In this document: piece by piece, positions 9,829-19,201 of the stretch
How positions within the stretch are numbered: the stretch's first letter is position 1
Layout of the letters: every line of letters begins with the position of its first letter
Assembly: GCF_030812775.1 (NCBI RefSeq)
Contig: NZ_JAUSTI010000015.1
Location: 1-64,000 of the forward strand
DNA length: 64,000 nt
From: Paenibacillus tundrae
GTDB lineage: Bacteria > Bacillota > Bacilli > Paenibacillales > Paenibacillaceae
Direction of reading: 5' to 3'
Notes under the pieces: model-generated
The model's database searches: none
What the model saw: only the letters and a program-made list of their open reading frames with translations
What the model was told of the DNA's origin: nothing
Position numbers and translations under genes: made by a program

Positions 9829-10061
9829 TATATCACCGCTGACTGCATCATAATGATACGAAACTTCTTCTCTCGTATATGATGATTATAAATCACATTG
9901 AACAAAAGGCAATCATTAAATTTGAAATAAAATGTACAAGTATACACCAAAAGAAAGAAATTTTCACCATAGAATAAACAAATTCTTAGAGGGTACGTCA
10001 TAGACTTTTATAAGGCTCCATATCAAGGAATATGATTTTGGATGAAGGGGAGGTGAACTCC

Positions 10062-13000
10062 ATTCCTCTTGTCGTTCGCTCAACCGTTAACGCTACAGGA
10101 GCAATCACTTTTACGGGCAATACCCTTGGTTTAAGTCGCTCGGATACGGCAGGGGTACCTGGAACGCAAGACAGTATCGGAGGCTTTACTACAACGAATG
10201 CTGATGTGCGATACGGAACATATCCTCTTGGGACTACAAGTGCATATCAGAGCAACAGTTCCGCAGCCGTTCTAAATCTTCCTGCTGGTAGTACCGTCTT
10301 ATACGCGGAATTAATCTGGGGAGGCAGTTATATTAATGGCACGGTCAATCTTAGTACAGCCATTAACAACCCCGTCAGCTTTACGACCCCGGTAGGAACG
10401 TTTAACATTACTCCAGATCCGGTCACCTACAATCAATTTGATCTAGGGAACGGTGCTGCCGGATATGTTCGTTCAGCAAATGTAACCACATTAGTGGCGA
10501 ATGGCGGGGCAGGTACATACATCACCGGGGGAGTCGTAGGCACGATTGTCATTACGAATGACGCTACAGCGAATCACGCGGGTTGGACACTAGGGGTTAT
10601 TTACCAGAACGGAAATCTTCCGTTTCGAAACATGTCTCTTCGGGCTGGAGGTGTTCTTGTACAATCCACTTCCCCGCCAGTAGTCACCACATTGACCGGG
10701 TTTGCTACGCCACTATCCGGTACGCTTGGGGGCAGGGCTTTATTCAGTGCACAGGAGGGAGATGCCAACCGAACCGGAGACCAGGCGCTCTTTGGCCCGA
10801 CATCAGCGACTTCGGTCGCTTTATCAGGTCCGAATAACTTGGCAGCGAATTTTTTTGCGTCTCAAATTAATGGAGATACCGGAGCGCTGAACACAACAGG
10901 TACGTTTGGGACGCGTAATCAGGTGAATGGAGCTCCTGGTTCTAACATTGTTGGTGGGCGCCAAGGGTGGGATATTACAAATGTAGACGTATCTGCAAGG
11001 CTAATTAATAACCAGTCCTCAGCGGTACTAACGCTCACCACTTCGGGAGATGCCTACATTGTTAATGCCAATGCCATACAGGTTGATATCAATGCACCCC
11101 GAATTACGGTTGCTAAGGCTTCCGTCGCCACCGGAGCTGTTGCAGGGGACAGCATCCTGTATACCGTAACGATTAGTAACGGAGGTACAGCTAGTGCCGC
11201 TAGTGTGGTACTTTCGGATACATTGCCACCGGGTCTCACCTTTATTCCAGGCAGTGTCACTGTGGCAGGCGTATCTCGGCCAACGCTGGATGTGACAACT
11301 GGTATACCTCTGGGCTCATTAAATCTATCTAGTAGTATCGTCGTCACATATCGCGCATTAATCGGACCCGATGCTAATATTTTGCAACTAGTCAATTCTG
11401 CTAGTGCGGCTTTTACTTTTCAGAGTGTAGCAGGTGGATCGGTCATCACGGGTGTAATTCCATCCAACAGCTCTGTATTACCGGTATATTCTCCTAACCT
11501 GTCTATTGTGAAATCAGCGAGTACTACCAATGCTACGGTTGGGGATCAGGTGACCTACACACTTCAAGTGAACAATGGAGGCAATGTAGCGGCAAACGTG
11601 ACCCTCACGGATAACATTCCTGCAGGCAGCTCTTATGTTGCAGGCAGCTTTCGTGTGAATGGCAATGTCGTGGCAGGAGCCAACCCGGCGACAGGTGTAA
11701 ATCTTGGAAGCCTTGCAGCAGGGAGTGTAACGACGGTAACCTTTCAGGTACTTGTAACGTCTCTGCCTTCGCCCCCGACACTGGTGGATCAAGCTACGGC
11801 AGTCTACTCGTTCAACTCACCTGATGGACGAACGGTCAACGGTACAGTGGCATCTAACATTTTATCTATTCCTGTTACGTTACCAAATGTATTTGTGGTC
11901 AAATCAGCAACGATTACGGACGTTGCCGTTGGCGAATCGTTTACGTATTCCATCGTTACAACGAATGGTGGCATTCAGGCGATCAACAACGTTGTGCTTA
12001 CGGACATTCTTCCCGCTGGAACAGCATTTTTACCTGGTAGTGTAGTCGTTAGAGGAACGAGTGTACCATCTGCCAATCCAATCAGTGGGATAACGCTTGG
12101 CACGCTGGCAGCAGGCACTTCGGCAACAGTTACATTTCAGGTTAGTGTGCAGTCCTTACCTGCGTCGGGCTCACTAGGTAATCAGGCAGTAGTGTCGTAC
12201 AGCTCTGGTGCGTTCTCAGGGATTTCGAACTCGAATTCAATAAGTACACCTGTATTCCAACCTGTAATTTCAATCAATAAGTCGGCTAGCACAACAAATG
12301 CAACGTTGGGTGATCAGATTGAGTATACGTTGGTTGTTAGAAATACAGGGAATCTAAGTGCTCAAGTGAATGTAACAGATACGATTCCGGCAGGTCTTAC
12401 CTTTATTGCTGGATCTGTAACCGTGAATGGCACGGCTCGACCAGGAACGAGTCCAGTAACAGGAATTTCACTGGGAACTCTTGCACCGGGAGGAACCTCG
12501 ACGGTTGTTTTTCAAACAACATTGAGCTCGATTCCTTCACCACCTACCCTACAGAATCAGGCGACATCCAGTTACACGTATCAACTGCCAAGTGGTCGGA
12601 GTTTATCGGGAAGCGTAGTGTCTAATCAAGTGCAGATCGCGGCCTCTGCTCCCAATGTGACCATCACCAAAACCGTTAATGCGCCTGATGTTACAGTGGG
12701 TGAGATTCTAACCTATACGGTGGTAGTTACAAACGCAGGCATCGCTGCTGTACAAAATGTCATTGTCTCGGATGCCCCATCCACAGGTCTTGAATTTGTG
12801 TCAGGCAGTGTAACCATTAATGGGACTGCTGCGAGAGCAGCAAGTCCAATTGCTGGTATTGCGATAGGCACATTAGGTAGCTCCAGCAGTAGCTCGAACA
12901 GTGCAACCATCACGTATCAGGCAAGAGTTACAGCGGTACCGACCACAGGTTCTGTTAGCAATCGAGCGGGTGCTGCATTTACAACCGGTAGTTTTAATGG

Positions 13001-16000
13001 CGTATCTTCCTCCGTTGTTGTCACAACTCCAGTTTTTCAACCGATCATACAATTGGTGAAATCCGCGAGTACAAACAATCTGACAGTAGGAGATTCGTTT
13101 AACTATACCATTCAAGTTAGTAACAGGGGGAATATCGCTGCAGTAGTGACGATAAACGACCCTGTACCCGCCGGAGCAGTATTTAACACGAATAGTGTCA
13201 TCATTAACGGTGCTCCAGCCCCAGGCGTAAGTCCGAATACCGGAATTAATATAGGGCAAATTCCTGCCGGGGGCAGCGCTACGGTAACCTTTGTTGCCAC
13301 CGTAACAAGTCTGCCAAGTTCAAGGCAATTAACGAACCAGTCAGGAGCGGTATACAACTTTACTCTCCCAAGCGGAAGAATCATTACAGCTACTTCTTCC
13401 TCCAACACAGTTACTGTTCCGGTATCTCTTCCCAATGTAACGGTTGTCAACAGCGATAATCTAGACTATGCCGTGTCTGGCGATACCGTTATTTATACGT
13501 CAGTCATTCGGAATAATGGAACGGTTGCGGTCAACAATGTTGTATTTAACAACCCACTTCCAGCGAATACCCCGTTAGTACCCGGAAGCGTCATTGTGAA
13601 CGGGGTTTCATTCCCGCTCTCCAATCCGTCAGCCGGTATTCCAATCGGTACTCTGGCTCCAGGAGCGGAAGCTACCGTAACATTTGAGGTGAGGATTACT
13701 ATGCCGGTTCCTTCGCAGATTAGCAATCAGTCTACGGTTAGCTTTACATCAGGTACATTCTCGGGATCATCATCCTCCAACACAACAGTGACCCCGGTGA
13801 TACAACCGCAGATCTCGCTTGTGAAAACGGCCAACACAGTCAATGCAACCGTAGGGGATACAATCGTCTACACCGTGACTGTAAGTAACACAGGAAATCT
13901 GGAAGCTATCGTCACGTTAACGGATGCAATTCCTGCGGTGACTGCCTTTGTACCCAATAGTGTCGTTGTCGCTGGAGTGCCTCAACCCGGAACTTCACCT
14001 GTAACGGGAATCCCAGTAGGGAATGTAGCTGCGGGAGTAACAGCTACTGTAACGTTTGCTGTGATTCTATCTTCATTGCCAACACCTCAACAACTGAGCA
14101 ATTTTGCCACAGCATCATTTACATTCACTCCACCGGATGGAAGGACATTAACGGGATCGGCCACGTCCAACACACTTACATTCCCTGTATCTGCTCCAAA
14201 TGTGGCTGTGGTGAAAAGTACAGCATCCACCGCAGCAGCAGTTAATGATACGGTCACGTATTCTGTTCTTATCACGAATAGTGGTATTGCGCCAGTAAGC
14301 AATATTCAATTTTCTGATCCGATCCCAGCCGGGTCTTCCTTTGTTGCAGGAAGTGTTACGGTCAATGGTGTTGTCCAACCTACAGCTAATCCGGCAGGAG
14401 GAGTAGCACTTGGCACACTGGCACCAGGAGCAAATGCTACCGTAACTTTCAATGTAAGAGTCAATGAGATTCCACCAGGAGGACAGTTAAGCAATCGTTC
14501 CACAGTTACTTTTACCTCAGGTGCATTCTCAGGAACAACCTTCTCCAATACGGTAGTAACTCCTGTTTTCCAACCTATACTGTCTGCTGTCTTAACCGCA
14601 AGCACACAGAATGCAACGGTAGGAGACACGGTTAGTTACACAGTAACAGTAAACAATCAAGGGAATTATGGTGCTCAGATTAACTTGTCTGCCGCAGTGC
14701 CGACGGGTACGATTTTTGTCCCGAACAGCGTCATTGTGAATGGTCAACCACTACCTGCAGCGAGTCCTATAACAGGTATTCCGGCAGGGAATGTGGCTGC
14801 TGGAGCAACAACAACGATTACGTACTCGGTTGTCGTTGATAGTCTGCCAACGCCGCAGCAATTGGTTAATCAGGCCACTGTAGCGCTTGCCTTTACACTT
14901 CCAGATGGAAGAAATATTACAAGTTCTATTCAATCCAATGTCGTCACGATTCCTGTTTCTGCTCCAGATATCGCTGTTGTTAAATCAACAACGTCTACGG
15001 CAGTCTCCGTTGGAGATGTTGTAACCTATAGCATCGCTGTAACAAATAACGGTATTGCCAGTGTCAGCAATGTCATATTTACGGATGCGATCCCAGCCAG
15101 TACAGTACTGGTGGCAGATAGTGTTTATGTAGACGGCGTGTTGCGTCCCGGAGTTAATCCATCAACTGGACTTGCATTAGGCTCTATTGCACCAGGAGCA
15201 ACGGTAACGGTTGTATTTAGCATAAGAGTAACGGCTCTTCCAGCAAGCGCGGTACTCAACAATCAATCCACGGTCAGCTTCACTTCGGGAGCTTTCTCTG
15301 CAACAACCTTCTCAAATACGGTAACGACACCGGTATATCAGCCCATTTTGACTGCGGTCAAAACAGGAGATCAGGCTCTTGCTACGGTTGGGGATACGGT
15401 CGTGTACAGCATTGCCATCTCCAATGCCGGAAACTATGGAGCAACAGTGACACTTACTGATACGATTCCTGCAGGAACCGAACTGGTTCCTAACAGTGTC
15501 ATTATTAATGGAGCAAGTGCACCTGGTGCTGATCCTGCTTCAGGCATTCCTCTGGGCGTCGTCTCTACGACAACGATGGTCATGTTTTCGGTTGTAATCG
15601 TAACATTGCCGCTCAGTCAGTCGATTGTTAACCAAGCTTCCGCAACGTTTTCGTATACGCTACCTGATGGTAGAACGCTTGGAGGAAGTTTAACTTCTAA
15701 TTCACTCGCGATTCAGGTATCGGCTCCTGATGTTACGGTTGTCAAAACAACACCTGCAACGGACGCTGTAGTGGGGGACACCATTGTTTATGAGATGGTC
15801 ATTACGAACAACGGAATAGACCCAGTCAACAATGTATTATTAACAGACCCTATTAGTCCAGCGGTAACATTTGTTACAGGCAGTGTGCTAGTGGACGGCG
15901 TCGTTAGGGCATCGGCAAACCCTGCCTTAGGTATAGCTATCGGCACACTTGCGCCAGGGGCTTCTGCATCAGTGTCTTATGCTGTACGTGTTAATACGTT

Positions 16001-16778
16001 ACCTTCACCGCCTCAAGTGAGCAGCCAGTCCTATGTAAGTTTCACATCTGGGGTGTTCTCTGGTGCTTCATATTCCAATACGGTCGTAACGCCGATCTAT
16101 CAGCCGATTATTGCTGTAACCAAAACAGCCAGTACTTCAAATGCCACAATTGGTGACACCATTATTTATTCTTTCTCTCTAACGAATACAGGAAATCTGG
16201 CTGTTCAATTAACATTGACGGATTCCATCCCAGATGGGACCGTGTTGCTCCCGAATAGTGTACTGATCGATGGTGTGCCACAACCGGGAGCTGATCCTAA
16301 TACAGGTATTGTCGTTGGTACGCTGCCTCCGGGTGCATCTGTTAATGTGACGGTTACCCTTGGAGTAACGGTGGATTCGTTGCCACAGAATCAGCAACTT
16401 ATTAACCAAGCTGTCGCTGACTTTACGTTTAGCCCACCAGATGGTCGTCAGTTGTCAGGCAGCGTTGATTCCAATGTTCTTGTCATCCCTGTGTCCGCAC
16501 CGAATGTGGTCGTTGTCAAGAGTACAAGTGCTATTGATGCAGTGGTAGGCGATGTTATCACGTATACTATTGTTGTAACGAACAGCGGTATTGAGGTCGT
16601 CAACAATGTCGTCATGGTCGATCCTGTGCCAACAGGCAGTGTGTTTGTACCAGGGAGTGTAACCGTGGATGGCGCAGCACGTCCAACCGCTAATCCGAAT
16701 ACTGGAATTACGCTGGGCTCTATTGCCGCAGGCGCTTCAGTCACAATTACATTTAGGGTTGAGGTTGTGGTGATATGA
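10062..16778 (+). CDS. Giant DUF11-repeat surface/spore protein, N-terminal part
   Basis: About 2238 residues: a ~350-residue N-terminal all-beta domain beginning (I)PLVVRSTVNATGAI, then about 15 tandem DUF11 repeats of ~120-130 residues, each opening with a P-x-[VI]-x-[VI]-x-K-[ST] strand and TVGDTVxYTVxVxNxG. Two repeat types alternate: one ends in FTSGxFSGxxxSN, the other in LPDGRxxxGSxxSN. No signal peptide, LPXTG or SLH anchor is visible, so export is unexplained. The only good binding site (AAGGGGAGGTGA, 10045-10056) is 8 nt from an ATT at 10062; ATG 10032 and GTG 10053 are badly placed. The frame ends inside repeat 15 at a TGA overlapping the next ATG. DUF11 proteins are generally cell-envelope or adhesive proteins in Bacillales; the function here is inference. 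Confidence 0.85.
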   Translation: MPLVVRSTVNATGAITFTGNTLGLSRSDTAGVPGTQDSIGGFTTTNADVRYGTYPLGTTSAYQSNSSAAVLNLPAGSTVLYAELIWGGSYINGTVNLSTAINNPVSFTTPVGTFNITPDPVTYNQFDLGNGAAGYVRSANVTTLVANGGAGTYITGGVVGTIVITNDATANHAGWTLGVIYQNGNLPFRNMSLRAGGVLVQSTSPPVVTTLTGFATPLSGTLGGRALFSAQEGDANRTGDQALFGPTSATSVALSGPNNLAANFFASQINGDTGALNTTGTFGTRNQVNGAPGSNIVGGRQGWDITNVDVSARLINNQSSAVLTLTTSGDAYIVNANAIQVDINAPRITVAKASVATGAVAGDSILYTVTISNGGTASAASVVLSDTLPPGLTFIPGSVTVAGVSRPTLDVTTGIPLGSLNLSSSIVVTYRALIGPDANILQLVNSASAAFTFQSVAGGSVITGVIPSNSSVLPVYSPNLSIVKSASTTNATVGDQVTYTLQVNNGGNVAANVTLTDNIPAGSSYVAGSFRVNGNVVAGANPATGVNLGSLAAGSVTTVTFQVLVTSLPSPPTLVDQATAVYSFNSPDGRTVNGTVASNILSIPVTLPNVFVVKSATITDVAVGESFTYSIVTTNGGIQAINNVVLTDILPAGTAFLPGSVVVRGTSVPSANPISGITLGTLAAGTSATVTFQVSVQSLPASGSLGNQAVVSYSSGAFSGISNSNSISTPVFQPVISINKSASTTNATLGDQIEYTLVVRNTGNLSAQVNVTDTIPAGLTFIAGSVTVNGTARPGTSPVTGISLGTLAPGGTSTVVFQTTLSSIPSPPTLQNQATSSYTYQLPSGRSLSGSVVSNQVQIAASAPNVTITKTVNAPDVTVGEILTYTVVVTNAGIAAVQNVIVSDAPSTGLEFVSGSVTINGTAARAASPIAGIAIGTLGSSSSSSNSATITYQARVTAVPTTGSVSNRAGAAFTTGSFNGVSSSVVVTTPVFQPIIQLVKSASTNNLTVGDSFNYTIQVSNRGNIAAVVTINDPVPAGAVFNTNSVIINGAPAPGVSPNTGINIGQIPAGGSATVTFVATVTSLPSSRQLTNQSGAVYNFTLPSGRIITATSSSNTVTVPVSLPNVTVVNSDNLDYAVSGDTVIYTSVIRNNGTVAVNNVVFNNPLPANTPLVPGSVIVNGVSFPLSNPSAGIPIGTLAPGAEATVTFEVRITMPVPSQISNQSTVSFTSGTFSGSSSSNTTVTPVIQPQISLVKTANTVNATVGDTIVYTVTVSNTGNLEAIVTLTDAIPAVTAFVPNSVVVAGVPQPGTSPVTGIPVGNVAAGVTATVTFAVILSSLPTPQQLSNFATASFTFTPPDGRTLTGSATSNTLTFPVSAPNVAVVKSTASTAAAVNDTVTYSVLITNSGIAPVSNIQFSDPIPAGSSFVAGSVTVNGVVQPTANPAGGVALGTLAPGANATVTFNVRVNEIPPGGQLSNRSTVTFTSGAFSGTTFSNTVVTPVFQPILSAVLTASTQNATVGDTVSYTVTVNNQGNYGAQINLSAAVPTGTIFVPNSVIVNGQPLPAASPITGIPAGNVAAGATTTITYSVVVDSLPTPQQLVNQATVALAFTLPDGRNITSSIQSNVVTIPVSAPDIAVVKSTTSTAVSVGDVVTYSIAVTNNGIASVSNVIFTDAIPASTVLVADSVYVDGVLRPGVNPSTGLALGSIAPGATVTVVFSIRVTALPASAVLNNQSTVSFTSGAFSATTFSNTVTTPVYQPILTAVKTGDQALATVGDTVVYSIAISNAGNYGATVTLTDTIPAGTELVPNSVIINGASAPGADPASGIPLGVVSTTTMVMFSVVIVTLPLSQSIVNQASATFSYTLPDGRTLGGSLTSNSLAIQVSAPDVTVVKTTPATDAVVGDTIVYEMVITNNGIDPVNNVLLTDPISPAVTFVTGSVLVDGVVRASANPALGIAIGTLAPGASASVSYAVRVNTLPSPPQVSSQSYVSFTSGVFSGASYSNTVVTPIYQPIIAVTKTASTSNATIGDTIIYSFSLTNTGNLAVQLTLTDSIPDGTVLLPNSVLIDGVPQPGADPNTGIVVGTLPPGASVNVTVTLGVTVDSLPQNQQLINQAVADFTFSPPDGRQLSGSVDSNVLVIPVSAPNVVVVKSTSAIDAVVGDVITYTIVVTNSGIEVVNNVVMVDPVPTGSVFVPGSVTVDGAARPTANPNTGITLGSIAAGASVTITFRVEVVVI

Positions 16779-18469
16779 GTTCGACTTCCGATTCGTGGTC
16801 ACATTGGCTGCAGAATCAATCATTGGTTCGATTTAATTCTGGTACGGCTGAACAGGAGCAAGTTGCTTATTCGAATACGGTCGTTACACCATGGGTAGGG
16901 CCAAGACTGGAAGTTCATAAGCAATGTAGTGCCACGGTAGCCACATTGGGTCAGTCCTTGATCTATCTAATTGAAATCGTCAACTCTGGCAATCGCACGG
17001 CTACCGTATATGTCACAGATCAGCTATCGGCTGAGACTGCTTTATTGCCCAATAGCGTGCTTCGTGATGGAATTCCATTGCCTGGTTCTTCGCCAGAACA
17101 AGGCTTGCCACCGAGTGAGATAGCGCCTGGAGCGAGGCTGCGGTTCCATTTTCAAGTGATGATTATTCGTTTACCCGAAAGTTTGAAGTTACTGAACCAG
17201 GCTCTTGTCCGTTATGAGTTTGTAACATCGGAGGGGAGAGCGTACAGGGGGGAGGAGAGGTCGAACACGGTGGAGGTCAGTCTCGTCTCTCCGCGTCTTG
17301 AGATTGCTCTGCAAGCAGACCGTGTTCAGACTTTTCCAGGTGACATCGTAACGTATAACATCATTGTACGTAATCCTGGATTCGTGACCGCGACAGATGC
17401 TCAAGTAACGGTCTTATTACCTTCAGGTATTCAATTTATTCCTGGAAGTGTTGTTGTGAATGACATGTTCGTTCCTCAGATGACACCAGATTCGGGAATC
17501 CTGATTGGGAATGTGTTACCAGAACGTTCGATACAGATTCAATATCGTGCCCAAGTGACAGCTGTACTGGACACAGAAGGGATTACTAGTCAGGCGAATC
17601 TAAGTTACATTTCAGCGGGTCAGCGAGAAACGGTCTCCTCCAATGTAGTTACACTTGAGGTCATTCAGCCTCGAATTTCCATCAGCAAAACGGTGACTCC
17701 AGAGCTCGCGACGGTGGAGGAGACAGTGTGTTATGACATTACGATTGCAAACGAGAGCCGTTATGCAGTAGATGCAACGATGCTGGATGTGCTGCCCAAG
17801 GGAGTGAGGTTTGTTGAAGGAAGTCTTGGTTGGAACGGAGTCAAACGACCCGGTGCCAATCCGACTCTAGGATTCAATCTAGGAACGCTGACTGCGCGCT
17901 CTACCATGCATATTCAGTTCGAGGCACAACTTGTGAGGGTAGATCAAGTGAATCCTCAGCAGCTTGAGATTGTTAATCAGGCTCGTCTGCTCTATACGTT
18001 TCGATTACCTGATTCGCGAAATGTGCAGCGGACAGTGATGTCGAATGATGCAACCATTCAATTAAAGGTTCCCATAATTACAGTCTATGTGGAGGTGTCT
18101 CCGACACTTGTTGAAGCAGGTGGGGAGGTCGTCTTCCATGTTCGAGTTACCAATATTGGCAGTTGGCCTGCGCGAGTACAATTAACGGATATATTGCCGC
18201 CGGGAGCTAAGTGGGTTGGGCGCGCCCAGGGAGAGTTACAATTAAATATTCCCGAATATTCTACACCACGAAATCTGCATTTAGGAGATTTGGAGCCAGG
18301 CAAGGAGAAAGAGCTTTCGTATGTTGTTCAAATTACCTCTGATGGAGATATAACGAAGCAGCAAGGTTCGCTAACCGCGAATTATTCCTATGAATGGAGA
18401 GGACAGCGCAGAATAGGACAGTCTTTTTCCAATGAGTATACGATTTTAGTGGAAGAAACAGACGAATAG
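16775..18469 (+). CDS. DUF11-repeat protein, C-terminal part in a shifted frame
   Basis: 564 residues that start in the middle of DUF11 repeat 15: LQNQSLVRF and YSNTVVTP match the ends of earlier repeats, then four further repeats follow (openings near 16900, 17290, 17670 and 18070). The ATG overlaps the TGA of the upstream frame (ATGA), and no clear independent binding site is present, so it would be made by coupled reinitiation or is the tail of a gene split by a frameshift. These last repeats are more diverged and richer in charged residues than the upstream ones. No cell-wall anchor at the C-terminus (ends EETDE). Confidence 0.75.
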   Translation: MSSTSDSWSHWLQNQSLVRFNSGTAEQEQVAYSNTVVTPWVGPRLEVHKQCSATVATLGQSLIYLIEIVNSGNRTATVYVTDQLSAETALLPNSVLRDGIPLPGSSPEQGLPPSEIAPGARLRFHFQVMIIRLPESLKLLNQALVRYEFVTSEGRAYRGEERSNTVEVSLVSPRLEIALQADRVQTFPGDIVTYNIIVRNPGFVTATDAQVTVLLPSGIQFIPGSVVVNDMFVPQMTPDSGILIGNVLPERSIQIQYRAQVTAVLDTEGITSQANLSYISAGQRETVSSNVVTLEVIQPRISISKTVTPELATVEETVCYDITIANESRYAVDATMLDVLPKGVRFVEGSLGWNGVKRPGANPTLGFNLGTLTARSTMHIQFEAQLVRVDQVNPQQLEIVNQARLLYTFRLPDSRNVQRTVMSNDATIQLKVPIITVYVEVSPTLVEAGGEVVFHVRVTNIGSWPARVQLTDILPPGAKWVGRAQGELQLNIPEYSTPRNLHLGDLEPGKEKELSYVVQITSDGDITKQQGSLTANYSYEWRGQRRIGQSFSNEYTILVEETDE

Positions 18470-18666
18470 CACCAACGAGGTTTTCATTCCCTTGTTGAGT
18501 AATTTTGAGTAAGTTGTTTGCTTCCAGAACTTGTTCAACAGTTGTGACCTTCGAATCTTCGCCAAAACATTACACGAGCGTAAATGAATGGTATACTAAT
18601 TGAATATGGCTGCAGTAATCACCCTGCGGATCGGGATACCGGATTAGTTGTAGAGGAGGTCGTATT

Positions 18667-18927
18667 TTGGCAAAAGCAAAGGTTGCAAAGAGACCCACGC
18701 GGGATGAATTTGAACTTGAGGAGCTAGGCAATCAATTGGTCGAAGCCTACCATGAGCGTTCAGAGGTATTGTTGACGGTATGGGGGAAGGAAGAGCAGGT
18801 TCGAGGCGTAATTATCAAGCTTGATTCACGTACAAGGCTGGTGCATGTAGAGCATACCGAAGAGGAGTTTATGGCTAAGGTTCCTTTCTTGGATATTATG
18901 CGTGTAGATTCACCCAGATTTATGTAA
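18667..18927 (+). CDS. YolD-like protein
   Basis: 86 residues with the YolD-like layout: a helical acidic N-terminal half (RDEFELEELGNQLVEAYHE) followed by beta strands (VLLTVWGKEEQVRGVIIKLDSRTRLVHV) and a hydrophobic ending (VPFLDIMRVDS). In Bacilli YolD proteins often sit beside Y-family polymerases (UvrX/UmuC-like), but no polymerase is adjacent here. The start is TTG 18667, 6-8 nt after GAGGAGGT. The molecular role is unknown; some members are DNA-damage inducible. Confidence 0.75.
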   Translation: MAKAKVAKRPTRDEFELEELGNQLVEAYHERSEVLLTVWGKEEQVRGVIIKLDSRTRLVHVEHTEEEFMAKVPFLDIMRVDSPRFM

Positions 18928-19022
18928 AATAGCCCAACATATAAAATTAGGGATATTCGCCTTGTCAAAACCCTCCGTCCTGCATAAGATAACCCATACC
19001 TGTTGCAGAGGAGGTACGGTCA

Positions 19023-19142
19023 ATGAGCGAAGTATTAGGTGGAGACACTAGAGGCTACGGATACGGAGGTTTCACTTCTGTAGGTGCCATTTTGGTTCTG
19101 TTCATCCTGTTGGTTATCATCTCCAAAGCGTTCTTGGTATAA
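19023..19142 (+). CDS. YjcZ-type sporulation miniprotein, 39 aa
   Basis: Short gene read directly from the sequence: ATG 19023 to TAA 19142, with AGAGGAGGT about 9 nt upstream. The product has a Gly/Tyr-rich N-terminus (GGDTRGYGYGGFTS) and one C-terminal transmembrane helix (VGAILVLFILLVIISKAFLV). This is the layout of the tiny transmembrane YjcZ/SscA family of Bacillales, whose members are commonly sporulation associated. It is followed 20 nt later by a strong terminator, so it is probably a single-gene transcript. Confidence 0.85.
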   Translation: MSEVLGGDTRGYGYGGFTSVGAILVLFILLVIISKAFLV

Positions 19143-19162
19143 TTGCATAATGGAATGAAGTA

Positions 19163-19189
19163 AGCTCTGCCGCCGAGGCAGAGCTTTTT
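19163..19189 (+). terminator. Terminator after the YjcZ-type gene
   Basis: Perfect 9-bp stem AGCTCTGCC/GGCAGAGCT with a GCCGA loop, followed by five T. Confidence 0.92.
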
Positions 19190-19201
19190 CGTATAGTGGT
19201 T

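Noticed and set aside
11054..11395. Long minus-strand frames opposite the DUF11 repeats (also near 12713-13726, 14087-14933, 16209-16744)
   Set aside because: They recur at repeat positions, are caused by the codon pattern of the repeats, and have no binding sites or family similarity.
10062..16778. CRISPR or simple repeat array
   Set aside because: The periodicity is coding and diverged, without identical short repeats and spacers.
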